The notes under the pieces are model-generated. The model had not been told where the DNA came from and did no database searches. It saw nothing but the letters and a program-made list of their open reading frames with translations. Positions 44,702 to 52,450 of a DNA stretch of 55,724 nucleotides are shown here, in pieces. The position numbers were made by a program, and so were the translations under genes. The stretch's first letter is position 1; every line of letters begins with the position of its first letter. Source of the stretch: Burkholderiales bacterium (GTDB lineage: Bacteria; Pseudomonadota; Gammaproteobacteria; Burkholderiales; Casimicrobiaceae); contig JACMNN010000017.1 of the NCBI GenBank assembly GCA_014378555.1, positions 1-55,724 on the forward strand, read 5' to 3'.

Positions 44702-46273
44702 TTAGTCAAACAGTGACGTTTGCCTGGCGCTAGTTTCCGCCTCGCGCGTTTCGCGAACGCTGCGAGTTTTGCGTACTTTAATGCCTTCCCGCGCTGGATT
44801 TCTCGATCCGTGCGTCTCGAAAATCGCTTGTGCTTCTTTACGGAATGAGTTGCCTTTGCGAGTAACCCACATCGTCGATCGGGCGTGCTCGGCGGCAGCG
44901 ATCACGTCGATTACGGGCAGCGGGTAATCGCGCCCGAGCACACAGCCATACTCGCGCTGCAGGTTGTCTGGCATGAGCCACGGCTCAAAGATAAAGTCTG
45001 TGGGCACCCGCCCGAGCACCGGGATCCATCGTCGCACGAACGCACCGGTCGGGTCCTGATCGCGTGCCTGTTTGATGGGGTTGTACATGCGCACTGTGTT
45101 GATACCGGTGGTGCCCGACTGCATTTGTACTTGCGGATAATGAATGCCCGGCTCGTAGTCGAGAAATTCGCGTGCCAGATGCAGCGCCGGTTCGCGCCAG
45201 TGCTGCCACAGGTGATAGCTCGAAAAGCTCACCAGCATCGCACGCATGCGAAAGTTGATCCAGCCGGTCGCAGTCAGCATGCGCATGCAGGCGTCAATCA
45301 TCGGCAGGCCAGTTTCGCCGTTGCGCCACGCGGTTTGCAGCGCGGCGTTGTAATTGTCTTCACGCAGACCGGCATAGGCGCGATGCATGTTGCTGAATTC
45401 AATGCTCGGATCGCTCTCCAGCTTTTGAATGAAATGGCAGTGCCAATGCAGCCGACTTTCAAATGACTTGAGCGAGGCAAGCCACCCCGGCTCAACACAG
45501 TCAGGTGGCTGGCCTTGCAACAGGGCGCGCTGCTGCCAGACGGCGTGCACCACTTCACGCACGGACAGGCTTCCGTAGGCCAGATGCGCGCTGATCCGCG
45601 AGCAGGCGTCGGCGGCCGACAGCGGGCTCGACATTGCAATGCGATAGTGCTGGCCGCGAACGTTGAAAAAACTGTGCAAATCAGCCAGCGCAACGGTGCG
45701 GCCGCCGCGCTGGCGTAATGGTTTGTCGCAACCGCTGACCGGCAAATGAGCCGTCGCCACGATGCCGTGACTGTCAATCTGGACATTGGCCTGAACCGCC
45801 ACCGTGGGCGCATCCAACGGCTCGTTGCGCATGCGCTGCATCCAGATTCCCGACCAGCGGTCGCGATCCTTGAGCCTGCGCACAACGGCTCCACTTGGCG
45901 ATTCGTGCCACGCAACGCCGTTCGCGCGGCACCATGCGAGCACGCGCTTATCGCGCTGGTACGTGGCGCCGTTGCCGGTTTCCTCAAAGCTCCACAAAGT
46001 GAACGTACCCACGCGATGATGGATGTCGGCAAGCACCGCAAGCGCTTCGCCCACCCGGGTCAGCAGCGCCAGCCCCAGCGTGTTGAGATCGGCTCGCAGC
46101 GTGGTCAAGCATTGGTTGATAAAGGCCACGTGTTGAGCCGACACATCGGGCTGTGCAATCAGGCTGGGTTCATACAGATACAGCGGCAGCACGGGCCCGG
46201 TCGCGCACGCCTGCATTAGCGGCGCGTGATCGGTGATGCGCAGATCGCGTTTGAACCAGACAACGTTAATCAC
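44702..46273 (-). CDS. phrB: Deoxyribodipyrimidine photolyase (cryptochrome/photolyase family)
   Basis: About 523 residues from GTG 46273, which gives the usual opening INVVWFKRDLRITDH; an ATG at 46315 would add 14 residues and overlap the upstream gene. The N-terminal alpha/beta antenna domain (about 1-130) precedes the helical FAD domain. The latter has RNGETGLPMIDACMRMLTAT, GWINFRMRAMLVSF, then TTGINTVRMYNPIKQARDQD and FVRRWIPVLG. It repairs UV pyrimidine dimers with blue light. It follows a second photolyase-like gene after five bases. Confidence 0.9.
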   Translation of the reverse strand: MINVVWFKRDLRITDHAPLMQACATGPVLPLYLYEPSLIAQPDVSAQHVAFINQCLTTLRADLNTLGLALLTRVGEALAVLADIHHRVGTFTLWSFEETGNGATYQRDKRVLAWCRANGVAWHESPSGAVVRRLKDRDRWSGIWMQRMRNEPLDAPTVAVQANVQIDSHGIVATAHLPVSGCDKPLRQRGGRTVALADLHSFFNVRGQHYRIAMSSPLSAADACSRISAHLAYGSLSVREVVHAVWQQRALLQGQPPDCVEPGWLASLKSFESRLHWHCHFIQKLESDPSIEFSNMHRAYAGLREDNYNAALQTAWRNGETGLPMIDACMRMLTATGWINFRMRAMLVSFSSYHLWQHWREPALHLAREFLDYEPGIHYPQVQMQSGTTGINTVRMYNPIKQARDQDPTGAFVRRWIPVLGRVPTDFIFEPWLMPDNLQREYGCVLGRDYPLPVIDVIAAAEHARSTMWVTRKGNSFRKEAQAIFETHGSRNPAREGIKVRKTRSVRETREAETSARQTSLFD

Positions 46274-46278
46274 GTGGT

Positions 46279-47424
46279 TTATCGCGGAAACGGCTCGCGA
46301 CGAACCTGATTCCAAAACGAAGTGAACGAGCGTTTGAGCATGTTCGGGTTGCCGAAGGCACGCGGCGCGGGAAGTACGGTGGCAGCCACTCGCCGTATCA
46401 ACACGTCGTAATGGGGATTCAACGTTTTGATTGCGGTGAGTTTGGTTCGCGCCAACAAAGCTGCCAGCTCGTCGCCGCTACCGACCATCACGCTGGCGCA
46501 GCGGGCCTGCATCGCAGCCATCACACATTGCCAGCGCTTTGCCGACCAAGGGTAGGCCGCATGAAAGTCGGTGTTGATGATGCCAACCGCCGCGCGGTCA
46601 TCCGGCAGGTGCAGCGACCAGGGGTGCATCAGCCATACCGCAGCGGCCGGATCATGCTGCGCAACATCGGTTGGCGGCAATGGCGGCGCCGAAAAGAGGT
46701 CTGGCTCGACGGTGCGATCTGCCATTATTTGCGGCGAAAGTGCCGGCGTGCTGCTGCGGGCCATGACGTCAAGCATTTCGTAGCTGGTGTCGATCACGCT
46801 ACCGCTGCAATCCACATCCGGCGCATATCGCGCTACGTTTTCCGCGTTGAACAGATACGGCTTGCCGGTCCAGGTGCCCGCGACCCATTGCCACGATAAC
46901 GTATTCGACGCCAAATCGCCGTCGAGCAAGTGCCCATACATCCATCGGGCACCCGTCTGCCAGCTCACTTTGCGAATGTGAACGACGTAGGAGGCGATCC
47001 ACATTCGCGCGTGATTGTGCAGATAGCCGGTGCGGTAGAGCTCACCAATTTGCTGGTCGATGATCGCCACGCCGGTGGTCGCGCCGCGAATATCGTCGGG
47101 CAGTACATCGGCGTAGGCAGAGGCCGGCGGATGGTGCGGCTGGCGCCAAATGTCAACGCCTAGTCGGTCCCAGACATGCTGGAAATACTCGCGCCATCCA
47201 AACTCGAAAGCGATTTTGTCGTCCCAAGTTAATTCCGATCGTGCCTGAATGTTCTGTAGCAGCTCGGGAATGTGGGTCAGGCCGTGGGTGATGTGCGGCG
47301 ATAAGCGCGTAACGTCGCCATTTAAATAATTGCGGGTTCGCGCATAGCGCTTGGCGTCGATATTGTTGGCGCGGGTGAGCGCGTCGGCGCGGGTCGGTAC
47401 TAAAGACATAGCTCGGGTCATCAT
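46279..47424 (-). CDS. Photolyase-like protein with FAD domain first (possibly circularly permuted)
   Basis: A 381-residue protein. Residues about 25-205 match the photolyase FAD-binding domain (LSPHITHGLTHI, FEFGWREYFQHVW, LYRTGYLHNHARMWIASYVV, LLDGDLASNTLSWQWVAGTW). The usual N-terminal antenna domain is missing. Instead a C-terminal domain (about 261-345: VGIINTDFHAAYPWSAKRW, then MQARCASVMVGSGDELAALL and LNPHYDVLIRR) resembles that antenna domain in layout. It is co-directional with phrB, five bases upstream. Whether it repairs DNA or signals light is unknown. Confidence 0.8.
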   Translation of the reverse strand: MMTRAMSLVPTRADALTRANNIDAKRYARTRNYLNGDVTRLSPHITHGLTHIPELLQNIQARSELTWDDKIAFEFGWREYFQHVWDRLGVDIWRQPHHPPASAYADVLPDDIRGATTGVAIIDQQIGELYRTGYLHNHARMWIASYVVHIRKVSWQTGARWMYGHLLDGDLASNTLSWQWVAGTWTGKPYLFNAENVARYAPDVDCSGSVIDTSYEMLDVMARSSTPALSPQIMADRTVEPDLFSAPPLPPTDVAQHDPAAAVWLMHPWSLHLPDDRAAVGIINTDFHAAYPWSAKRWQCVMAAMQARCASVMVGSGDELAALLARTKLTAIKTLNPHYDVLIRRVAATVLPAPRAFGNPNMLKRSFTSFWNQVRREPFPR

Positions 47425-47503
47425 GCAACTTCTATTGATTTACGAACTCCCTGACCTGAATGGTAGCGGCAAATTTGGCAAAAGCAGCGCGGCGCGCCTG
47501 AGC

Positions 47504-47509
47504 TATAAT
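47504..47509 (+). promoter_or_regulatory. -10 hexamer TATAAT for tRNA-Val
   Basis: A perfect TATAAT ends 10 bases before the tRNA-Val 5' end. TTGGCA at 47475-47480 is the only -35-like hexamer but is 23 bases away, so the -35 is unclear. Confidence 0.5.
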
Positions 47510-47519
47510 TTGATTTTAG

Positions 47520-47596
47520 AGAGACATAGCTCAGTTGGTTAGAGCACCACCTTGACATGGTGGGGGTCGCTGGTTCGAATCCAGTTGTCTCTACCA
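47520..47596 (+). tRNA. tRNA-Val (anticodon GAC)
   Basis: A 77-nt cloverleaf. Acceptor AGAGACA pairs with TGTCTCT, followed by A and encoded CCA. The anticodon stem-loop CCACC-TTGACAT-GGTGG gives GAC. D-loop (TCAGTTGGTTAGAGC) and T-loop (GGTTCGAATCC) are canonical. Confidence 0.97.
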
Positions 47597-47633
47597 AATT
47601 TATTGAATACGCACTGACAAGGGATGCCGAAGA

Positions 47634-47681
47634 ATGCCGCGAACTCGCACCAGCACAGGACTTACCGCTCAACGGAGCTAG
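47634..47681 (+). CDS. Candidate Thr-rich leader peptide before thrS
   Basis: A 15-codon ORF, MPRTRTSTGLTAQRS, contains four Thr codons (ACT, ACC, ACA, ACC). AAGGG at 47619-47623 is a plausible ribosome site about 10 bases upstream. An intrinsic terminator follows 32 bases after its stop, and thrS begins 23 bases after that. This is the layout of amino-acid attenuation. The Thr fraction is suggestive, not decisive. Confidence 0.4.
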   Translation: MPRTRTSTGLTAQRS

Positions 47682-47713
47682 TGCTTGTCGCGCGTCACCT
47701 TGACGTATTCAGC

Positions 47714-47737
47714 AAAAGCAGCTTCGGCTGCTTTTTT
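47714..47737 (+). terminator. Intrinsic terminator with TTCG loop before thrS
   Basis: AAAAGCAGC (47714-47722), loop TTCG, GCTGCTTTT (47727-47735) and a T-run to 47737 form a near-ideal terminator. It could end the tRNA-Val transcript or act as the thrS attenuator. Only 21 bases lie between it and the thrS ATG. Confidence 0.85.
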
Positions 47738-47758
47738 GTTTTCTAAAGTTAAAAAACT

Positions 47759-49678
47759 ATGATTCAAGTACAACTCCCCGACGGTTCGAAGCGCCCATTC
47801 GACAAACCGGTTAGCGTGATGGAAGTCGCCGCCAGCATCGGTTCTGGCTTGGCCAAAGCCGCACTGGCCGGTAAGGTTGATGGCAAGTTGGTCGACACGT
47901 CGTTTGTGATCGACAAAGATTCCGATCTCGCGATCATCACCGACAAAGACGCCGAGGGTGTGGATGTCATTCGCCACTCAACGGCGCATTTGTTGGCCTA
48001 CGCGGTGAAAGCGCTGTTCCCCACCGCTCAGGTCACCATTGGACCGGTGATTGAGGATGGCTTTTTCTACGATTTTTCGTATGAGCGGCCGTTCACGCCT
48101 GAGGATCTGGTCAAGATCGAAGCGAAGATGACTGAGTTGGCGAAAAAAGACGAAAAGGTTGGCCGCACGGTGTTGCCGCGCGACGAAGCGGTCGAGTATT
48201 TCAAAGGTATCGGTGAGATTTACAAGGCCGAGATTATTGCCAGCATTCCCGCCGGCGAAGATGTGTCGCTTTATTCTGAAGGCAGCTTTACCGATTTATG
48301 CCGCGGCCCGCATGTGCCGTCCACCGGCAAGCTCAAGCATTTCAAACTAATGAAAGTGGCTGGCGCTTATTGGCGTGGCGATCATCGCAACGAAATGTTG
48401 ACCCGCGTTTACGGCACGGCGTGGGCGAAAAAAGAAGAACTCGAGCAATACCTGTTTCGCTTGGAAGAGGCCGAGAAGCGCGATCATCGCAAAATTGGCC
48501 GCCTGCTTGATTTATTTCACACCCAAGAGGAGGCGCCAGGCATGGTGTTCTGGCATCCGAACGGTTGGCGCGTGTGGCAAATCGTTGAGCAATATATGAG
48601 GAAGGTTTACGAGAACAACGGCTACCAGGAAGTGCGCGCGCCGATGATTCTTGATCGCACCTTGTGGGAAAAATCCGGGCACTGGGAAAACTACAAAGAC
48701 GCGATGTTCACCACCGAGTCCGAAAAGCGGACTTACGCGGTCAAGCCCATGAATTGCCCGGGGCATATCCAAATTTACAACGCTGGGTTGCATTCATACA
48801 AAGAGCTGCCGCTGCGTTATGGCGAGTTCGGTTCGTGTCATCGCAACGAATCATCGGGCTCGCTGCACGGCATCATGCGGGTGCGCGGCTTTGTGCAGGA
48901 TGACGGCCATATTTTTTGCACCGAAGACCAAATTCAGGCGGAATGTGTTGCCTTCAACGAATTGCTGAAAAAAGTGTATGCCGACTTCGGCTTCACCGAC
49001 ATCATCTACAAAATCTCCACCCGTCCGGAAAAACGTGTCGGCTCGGATGAGGTGTGGGACAAGGCAGAGGCTGCACTGAAAAACGCGCTCGATTCGGTCA
49101 ACGCGCCGTGGCAAGAGTTAAAAGGCGAGGGCGCGTTTTACGGGCCCAAGATTGAGTATTCGCTGAAAGACGCATTGGGACGGGTTTGGCAGTGTGGAAC
49201 CATGCAAGTGGACTTTAATATGCCCGTTCGTTTGGGCTCAGAATATGTGGGTGAGGACAACACGCGGCGTCCGCCGGTGATGCTGCACCGGGCAATTTTG
49301 GGCTCGCTAGAGCGTTTTATCGGCATCCTGCTCGAAAACTACGCCGGAGCGCTGCCATTGTGGCTTGCTCCGCGGCAGTTGGCGGTGGCCTCAATCACGT
49401 CCGATCACTCGGAATATGCGCAATCTGTTGTAAATCAGTGCAAGGCTGCAGGGCTCCGTGCAGAGGCAGACTTGAGGCCAGACAAAATATCCTATAAAAT
49501 TCGAGAGTTGAGCATTCAGAAGCTTCCGTACATTGCTGTAGTGGGGGCCAAAGAAGCTGAAGCGGGTGCAGTCGCCGTACGCGGCAGGGGCAACGTGGAT
49601 TTGGGTGTTATGCCCGTCGCAGAATTCATCGCGCTGGCGGTAGGTGTTAACCGACCGGGTGCCCACATCACGAATTAA
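47759..49678 (+). CDS. thrS: Threonyl-tRNA synthetase
   Basis: A 639-residue class II synthetase. The N-terminal TGS domain (about 1-62) precedes the editing domain with [16 protein letters not shown]. The catalytic core has motif 2 ([19 protein letters not shown]), zinc-site [10 protein letters not shown], and motif 3 ([17 protein letters not shown]). The anticodon-binding domain closes the protein ([12 protein letters not shown] onward). First gene of the conserved thrS-infC-rpmI-rplT-pheST-ihfA cluster; infC starts 14 bases after its stop. Confidence 0.98.
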   Translation: MIQVQLPDGSKRPFDKPVSVMEVAASIGSGLAKAALAGKVDGKLVDTSFVIDKDSDLAIITDKDAEGVDVIRHSTAHLLAYAVKALFPTAQVTIGPVIEDGFFYDFSYERPFTPEDLVKIEAKMTELAKKDEKVGRTVLPRDEAVEYFKGIGEIYKAEIIASIPAGEDVSLYSEGSFTDLCRGPHVPSTGKLKHFKLMKVAGAYWRGDHRNEMLTRVYGTAWAKKEELEQYLFRLEEAEKRDHRKIGRLLDLFHTQEEAPGMVFWHPNGWRVWQIVEQYMRKVYENNGYQEVRAPMILDRTLWEKSGHWENYKDAMFTTESEKRTYAVKPMNCPGHIQIYNAGLHSYKELPLRYGEFGSCHRNESSGSLHGIMRVRGFVQDDGHIFCTEDQIQAECVAFNELLKKVYADFGFTDIIYKISTRPEKRVGSDEVWDKAEAALKNALDSVNAPWQELKGEGAFYGPKIEYSLKDALGRVWQCGTMQVDFNMPVRLGSEYVGEDNTRRPPVMLHRAILGSLERFIGILLENYAGALPLWLAPRQLAVASITSDHSEYAQSVVNQCKAAGLRAEADLRPDKISYKIRELSIQKLPYIAVVGAKEAEAGAVAVRGRGNVDLGVMPVAEFIALAVGVNRPGAHITN

Positions 49679-49692
49679 TTTGGAGTTATCAC

Positions 49693-50337
49693 ATAGCCGA
49701 TAAAGAAACGCGAATCAATCGAGAGATCACCGGTCTCGAGGTTCGACTGATAGACAAAGACGGTGAGCAGGCGGGCATTAAAACATTGCGTGAAGCAATG
49801 CAAATGGCCGAGGACGCAGAACTTGATCTGGTAGAAATTGCGCCAACAGCGCAGCCGCCAGTGTGCCGAATCATGGACTACGGCAAATTCAAGTTTCAGG
49901 AAGCCAAACGCCTGCAAGAGTCAAAAGGCAAGCAAAAGCAGATTGAGATCAAAGAGATCAAGCTGCGACCGCAAACCGATGAAAATGACTATCAGATCAA
50001 GATGCGCAAGCTCGGCGAGTTCATCGCTGAGGGCGACAAAGTTAAGGTCACCCTTCGCTTTCGTGGCCGCGAAATGGCGCATCAAGAGTTCGGCATTCGG
50101 CAACTCGAACGCATCAGAGCAGAAACTGGCGAAACCTGTGTGGTCGAGCAGTTTCCGCGTTTAGAAGGTCGGCTCATGGTGATGATGCTGGCTCCGAAGA
50201 AAAAGCAGTTGCCGGGCGAAAAAGGCGCGGCACCTGCAAAAGCAGCACCTGCTCCGGCAGTGGCTGCAACTGCAAAGCCCACTCCGGTGGTCAATGCGGT
50301 GACCCTGCCTGCTCAGGCACCCAAGATTGCAGCGTAG
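49693..50337 (+). CDS. infC: Translation initiation factor IF-3 with AUA start codon
   Basis: The IF-3 sequence is complete from [20 protein letters not shown] onward, but no ATG, GTG or TTG stands at the proper N-terminus. ATA at 49693, seven bases after GGAG (49682-49685), is the best start; ATT 49678 in the same frame lacks a ribosome site. IF-3 rejects non-standard starts, so its own AUU/AUC/AUA codon gives autoregulation, as known for E. coli infC. The product has about 214 residues, with an Ala/Pro-rich tail of about 40 residues ([18 protein letters not shown]) beyond the usual end. Confidence 0.93.
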   Translation: MADKETRINREITGLEVRLIDKDGEQAGIKTLREAMQMAEDAELDLVEIAPTAQPPVCRIMDYGKFKFQEAKRLQESKGKQKQIEIKEIKLRPQTDENDYQIKMRKLGEFIAEGDKVKVTLRFRGREMAHQEFGIRQLERIRAETGETCVVEQFPRLEGRLMVMMLAPKKKQLPGEKGAAPAKAAPAPAVAATAKPTPVVNAVTLPAQAPKIAA

Positions 50338-50380
50338 TTGCTGTAGCGCCTGACGAGCAGTTTAAGAAGGAACCTAGGCA

Positions 50381-50578
50381 ATGCCTAAGATGAAGACCAA
50401 AAAGAGCGCGTCAAAGCGGCTCAAAGTCCGCGGGAGTGGCAGCATCAAGCGCGCTCACGCTACAAAGCGACACATTCTGACCAAGCGCACGACGAAGAAC
50501 AAACGTCAATTGCGCGGTACATTGACGATTCACCCATCTGACGAGAAATCCGCTCGTCAAATGTTGCCGTACGCATAA
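50381..50578 (+). CDS. rpmI: Ribosomal protein bL35
   Basis: 65 residues, the usual size. [20 protein letters not shown] starts it, and [20 protein letters not shown] and a short acidic end follow. Part of the 50S subunit. 43 bp after infC and 13 bp before rplT, the usual infC-rpmI-rplT unit. Confidence 0.98.
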   Translation: MPKMKTKKSASKRLKVRGSGSIKRAHATKRHILTKRTTKNKRQLRGTLTIHPSDEKSARQMLPYA

Positions 50579-50591
50579 GGAGGACTGAAAA

Positions 50592-50942
50592 ATGCCTCGC
50601 GTAAAACGTGGCGTCACAGCCCGTGCCCGTCACAAGAAAATAATCGCATTAGCCAAAGGCTACCGCGGTCGTCGTAAGAACGTCTATCGCGTTGCCAAGC
50701 AAGCCGTGATGCGCGCTGGGCAATATGCCTATCGCGATCGCCGCAACAAGAAGCGCGATTTCCGTGCCCTGTGGATTGCGCGTATCAACGCAGCAAGCCG
50801 CGAGTGCGGTATGAAGTATTCGACCTTCATGGGCGCGATGAAAAAAGCGCTTTGTGAAATCGACCGTAAGGTGCTCTCAGACATGGCGGTCTTTGACATG
50901 CCAGCGTTTAAGGCGCTCGTAGAGCGCGTGAAGCCGGCCTAG
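50592..50942 (+). CDS. rplT: Ribosomal protein bL20
   Basis: 116 residues beginning [20 protein letters not shown], with [19 protein letters not shown] and the C-terminal RNA-binding part ([20 protein letters not shown]). Binds 23S rRNA early in assembly, and in E. coli represses its own operon. AAGGAGG lies 7 bases before the ATG (50578-50584). Followed by a strong terminator. Confidence 0.98.
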   Translation: MPRVKRGVTARARHKKIIALAKGYRGRRKNVYRVAKQAVMRAGQYAYRDRRNKKRDFRALWIARINAASRECGMKYSTFMGAMKKALCEIDRKVLSDMAVFDMPAFKALVERVKPA

Positions 50943-50982
50943 TTAACTAGCGCCTCCTGCTTTACATGCTCTAGAGCAACCC

Positions 50983-51012
50983 AAAAAGGGAGGCGAAAGC
51001 CTCCCTTTTTTT
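50983..51012 (+). terminator. Intrinsic terminator after rplT
   Basis: A perfect 12-bp stem AAAAAGGGAGGC/GCCTCCCTTTTT (50983-50994/50999-51010) with a GAAA tetraloop and a T-run. It separates thrS-infC-rpmI-rplT from pheS, so pheST needs its own promoter or readthrough. Confidence 0.93.
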
Positions 51013-51020
51013 ATTTTTTG

Positions 51021-51109
51021 TCGTCATCCCGGCGAAGGTCGGGACCCCTGTTGGCAATCCAGTCTTGCTCGCGTGCGACGATGGACCCCGGCCTTCGCCG
51101 GGGAGACGA
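51021..51109. repeat. REP-like dispersed inverted repeat
   Basis: Two 27-base arms (51021-51047 and 51083-51109) that match as reverse complements except for about five positions, around the core CCCGGCGAAGG. This family of intergenic palindromes (GTCATCCCGGCGAAGG type) is common in proteobacteria. It lies between the rplT terminator and pheS and ends five bases before the pheS ribosome site. Confidence 0.8.
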
Positions 51110-51125
51110 ATTTCGGAGAATGTGT

Positions 51126-52217
51126 GTGCCAGAACCATCACTAACCCAACGTGCCACGCCTCACGGCATCGCCAGTTCACGCGAAGAGCCTACAGGCGTT
51201 ATCGCTGCGGCGCTAGCTGATTTTGCGGCGTGCGACACCACCGCCTCATTAGAAGATGCGAAGGCAAAGTATCTCGGCAAAACCGGCGCGGTCACCGAGT
51301 TGCTAAAAGGCATGGCCGCGCTTTCGCCAGAACAAAAGAAGACCCGTGGCGCTGAAATCAATGCGCTAAAAAGCGCGGTTGAAGCGGCGCTCAAAGCGCG
51401 TCGCGACGCACTCGCCAACGATTCATTAAATGCCAAACTCGCATCGGAATCGATTGATGTGACTTTGCCTGGTCGCGGTCGCGGTAACGGCGCCATTCAT
51501 CCGGTGATGAAAACCTGGCAGCGCGTTGAAGAAATCTTCGCCTCGATCGGCTTTGATGTTGCCGACGGCCCGGAAATTGAAGCCGACTGGTTCAATTTCA
51601 CCGCGCTGAACAATCCGCCCAACCATCCCGCACGTTCGATGCAGGACACGTTCTACGTTGATATGAACGGCAGCGATGGTTTGCCGCTATTGCTGCGCAC
51701 CCACACCTCGCCGATGCAGGTGCGCTACGCCCGGATGCACGCGGGGGATGTCACCGCAAAAGGCAAACCAATCAAGGTCATCGCACCGGGACGCACTTAC
51801 CGCGTCGACTCGGACGCAACGCATTCGCCAATGTTTCACCAAGTTGAAGGCTTGTGGATTGCCGAGGATATTTCGTTCGCCGATTTGAAGGGCGTGTACA
51901 CCGATTTTCTGCACCGCTTCTTTGAGACCGACCAGTTACAGGTTCGCTTTCGCCCCAGTTACTTCCCGTTTACCGAGCCCTCTGCCGAAATCGACATGAA
52001 GTTTGAAAGTGGGCCACTCAAGGGACGATGGTTGGAAATTTCCGGCTCTGGACAGGTGCATCCCTCAGTCGTTAAAAACTTCGGCCTCGATCCGGAAAAG
52101 TACATTGGCTTTGCGTTCGGATCTGGAATAGAGCGGCTTACGATGCTGCGCTACGGCATCGGCGATTTGCGATTGTTCTTTGAGGGCGACTTACGATTCT
52201 TGAAGCAATTTGCGTAA
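51126..52217 (+). CDS. pheS: Phenylalanyl-tRNA synthetase alpha subunit
   Basis: About 363 residues from GTG 51126, seven bases after GGAG (51115-51118). An ATG at 51120 is too close to it, and the open frame continues back through the REP-like element. An N-terminal coiled-coil (about 15-100) precedes the class II core: [54 protein letters not shown] and [12 protein letters not shown]. It forms the alpha2beta2 enzyme with PheT. Confidence 0.95.
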   Translation: MPEPSLTQRATPHGIASSREEPTGVIAAALADFAACDTTASLEDAKAKYLGKTGAVTELLKGMAALSPEQKKTRGAEINALKSAVEAALKARRDALANDSLNAKLASESIDVTLPGRGRGNGAIHPVMKTWQRVEEIFASIGFDVADGPEIEADWFNFTALNNPPNHPARSMQDTFYVDMNGSDGLPLLLRTHTSPMQVRYARMHAGDVTAKGKPIKVIAPGRTYRVDSDATHSPMFHQVEGLWIAEDISFADLKGVYTDFLHRFFETDQLQVRFRPSYFPFTEPSAEIDMKFESGPLKGRWLEISGSGQVHPSVVKNFGLDPEKYIGFAFGSGIERLTMLRYGIGDLRLFFEGDLRFLKQFA

Positions 52218-52450
52218 GTCACTCGATGGTCGTTCGTGCGTTGCTCACAGCGCAGACGACCTTCGACTTTTAAGTGATTCATGTCGTCACGACGATGCAA
52301 ATTGACACAGCTTTACGATGCAGCCCCTATCCAATGTAGGCTTGGGCACAAATTTCAATAGAAATCGACTTTAGCAAAAATGACCGTCTAGCCTTTTTGC
52401 AAGAAGGCTTTAACGAACATGCTGATTTCGCCATTCATACCGAGCACACC
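52218..52450 (+). promoter_or_regulatory. pheS-pheT intergenic region with hairpins and a possible leader ORF
   Basis: A 233-base gap, long for pheST. A 15-codon ORF (52226-52273) ends TTFDF-stop and overlaps a long hairpin (GGTCGT to ACGACC). TTGACA stands at 52302-52307 without a good -10. A hairpin AGCCTT/AAGGCT (52390-52395/52404-52409) lies about 40 bases before pheT. Together these could form a Phe-responsive leader or a separate pheT promoter; the evidence is weak. Confidence 0.3.

Noticed and set aside
47624..47746. A 40-codon ORF running through the thrS terminator
   Set aside because: It is read through the hairpin and T-run and shows no composition bias; it has a poorer case than the Thr-rich frame beginning 10 bases later.
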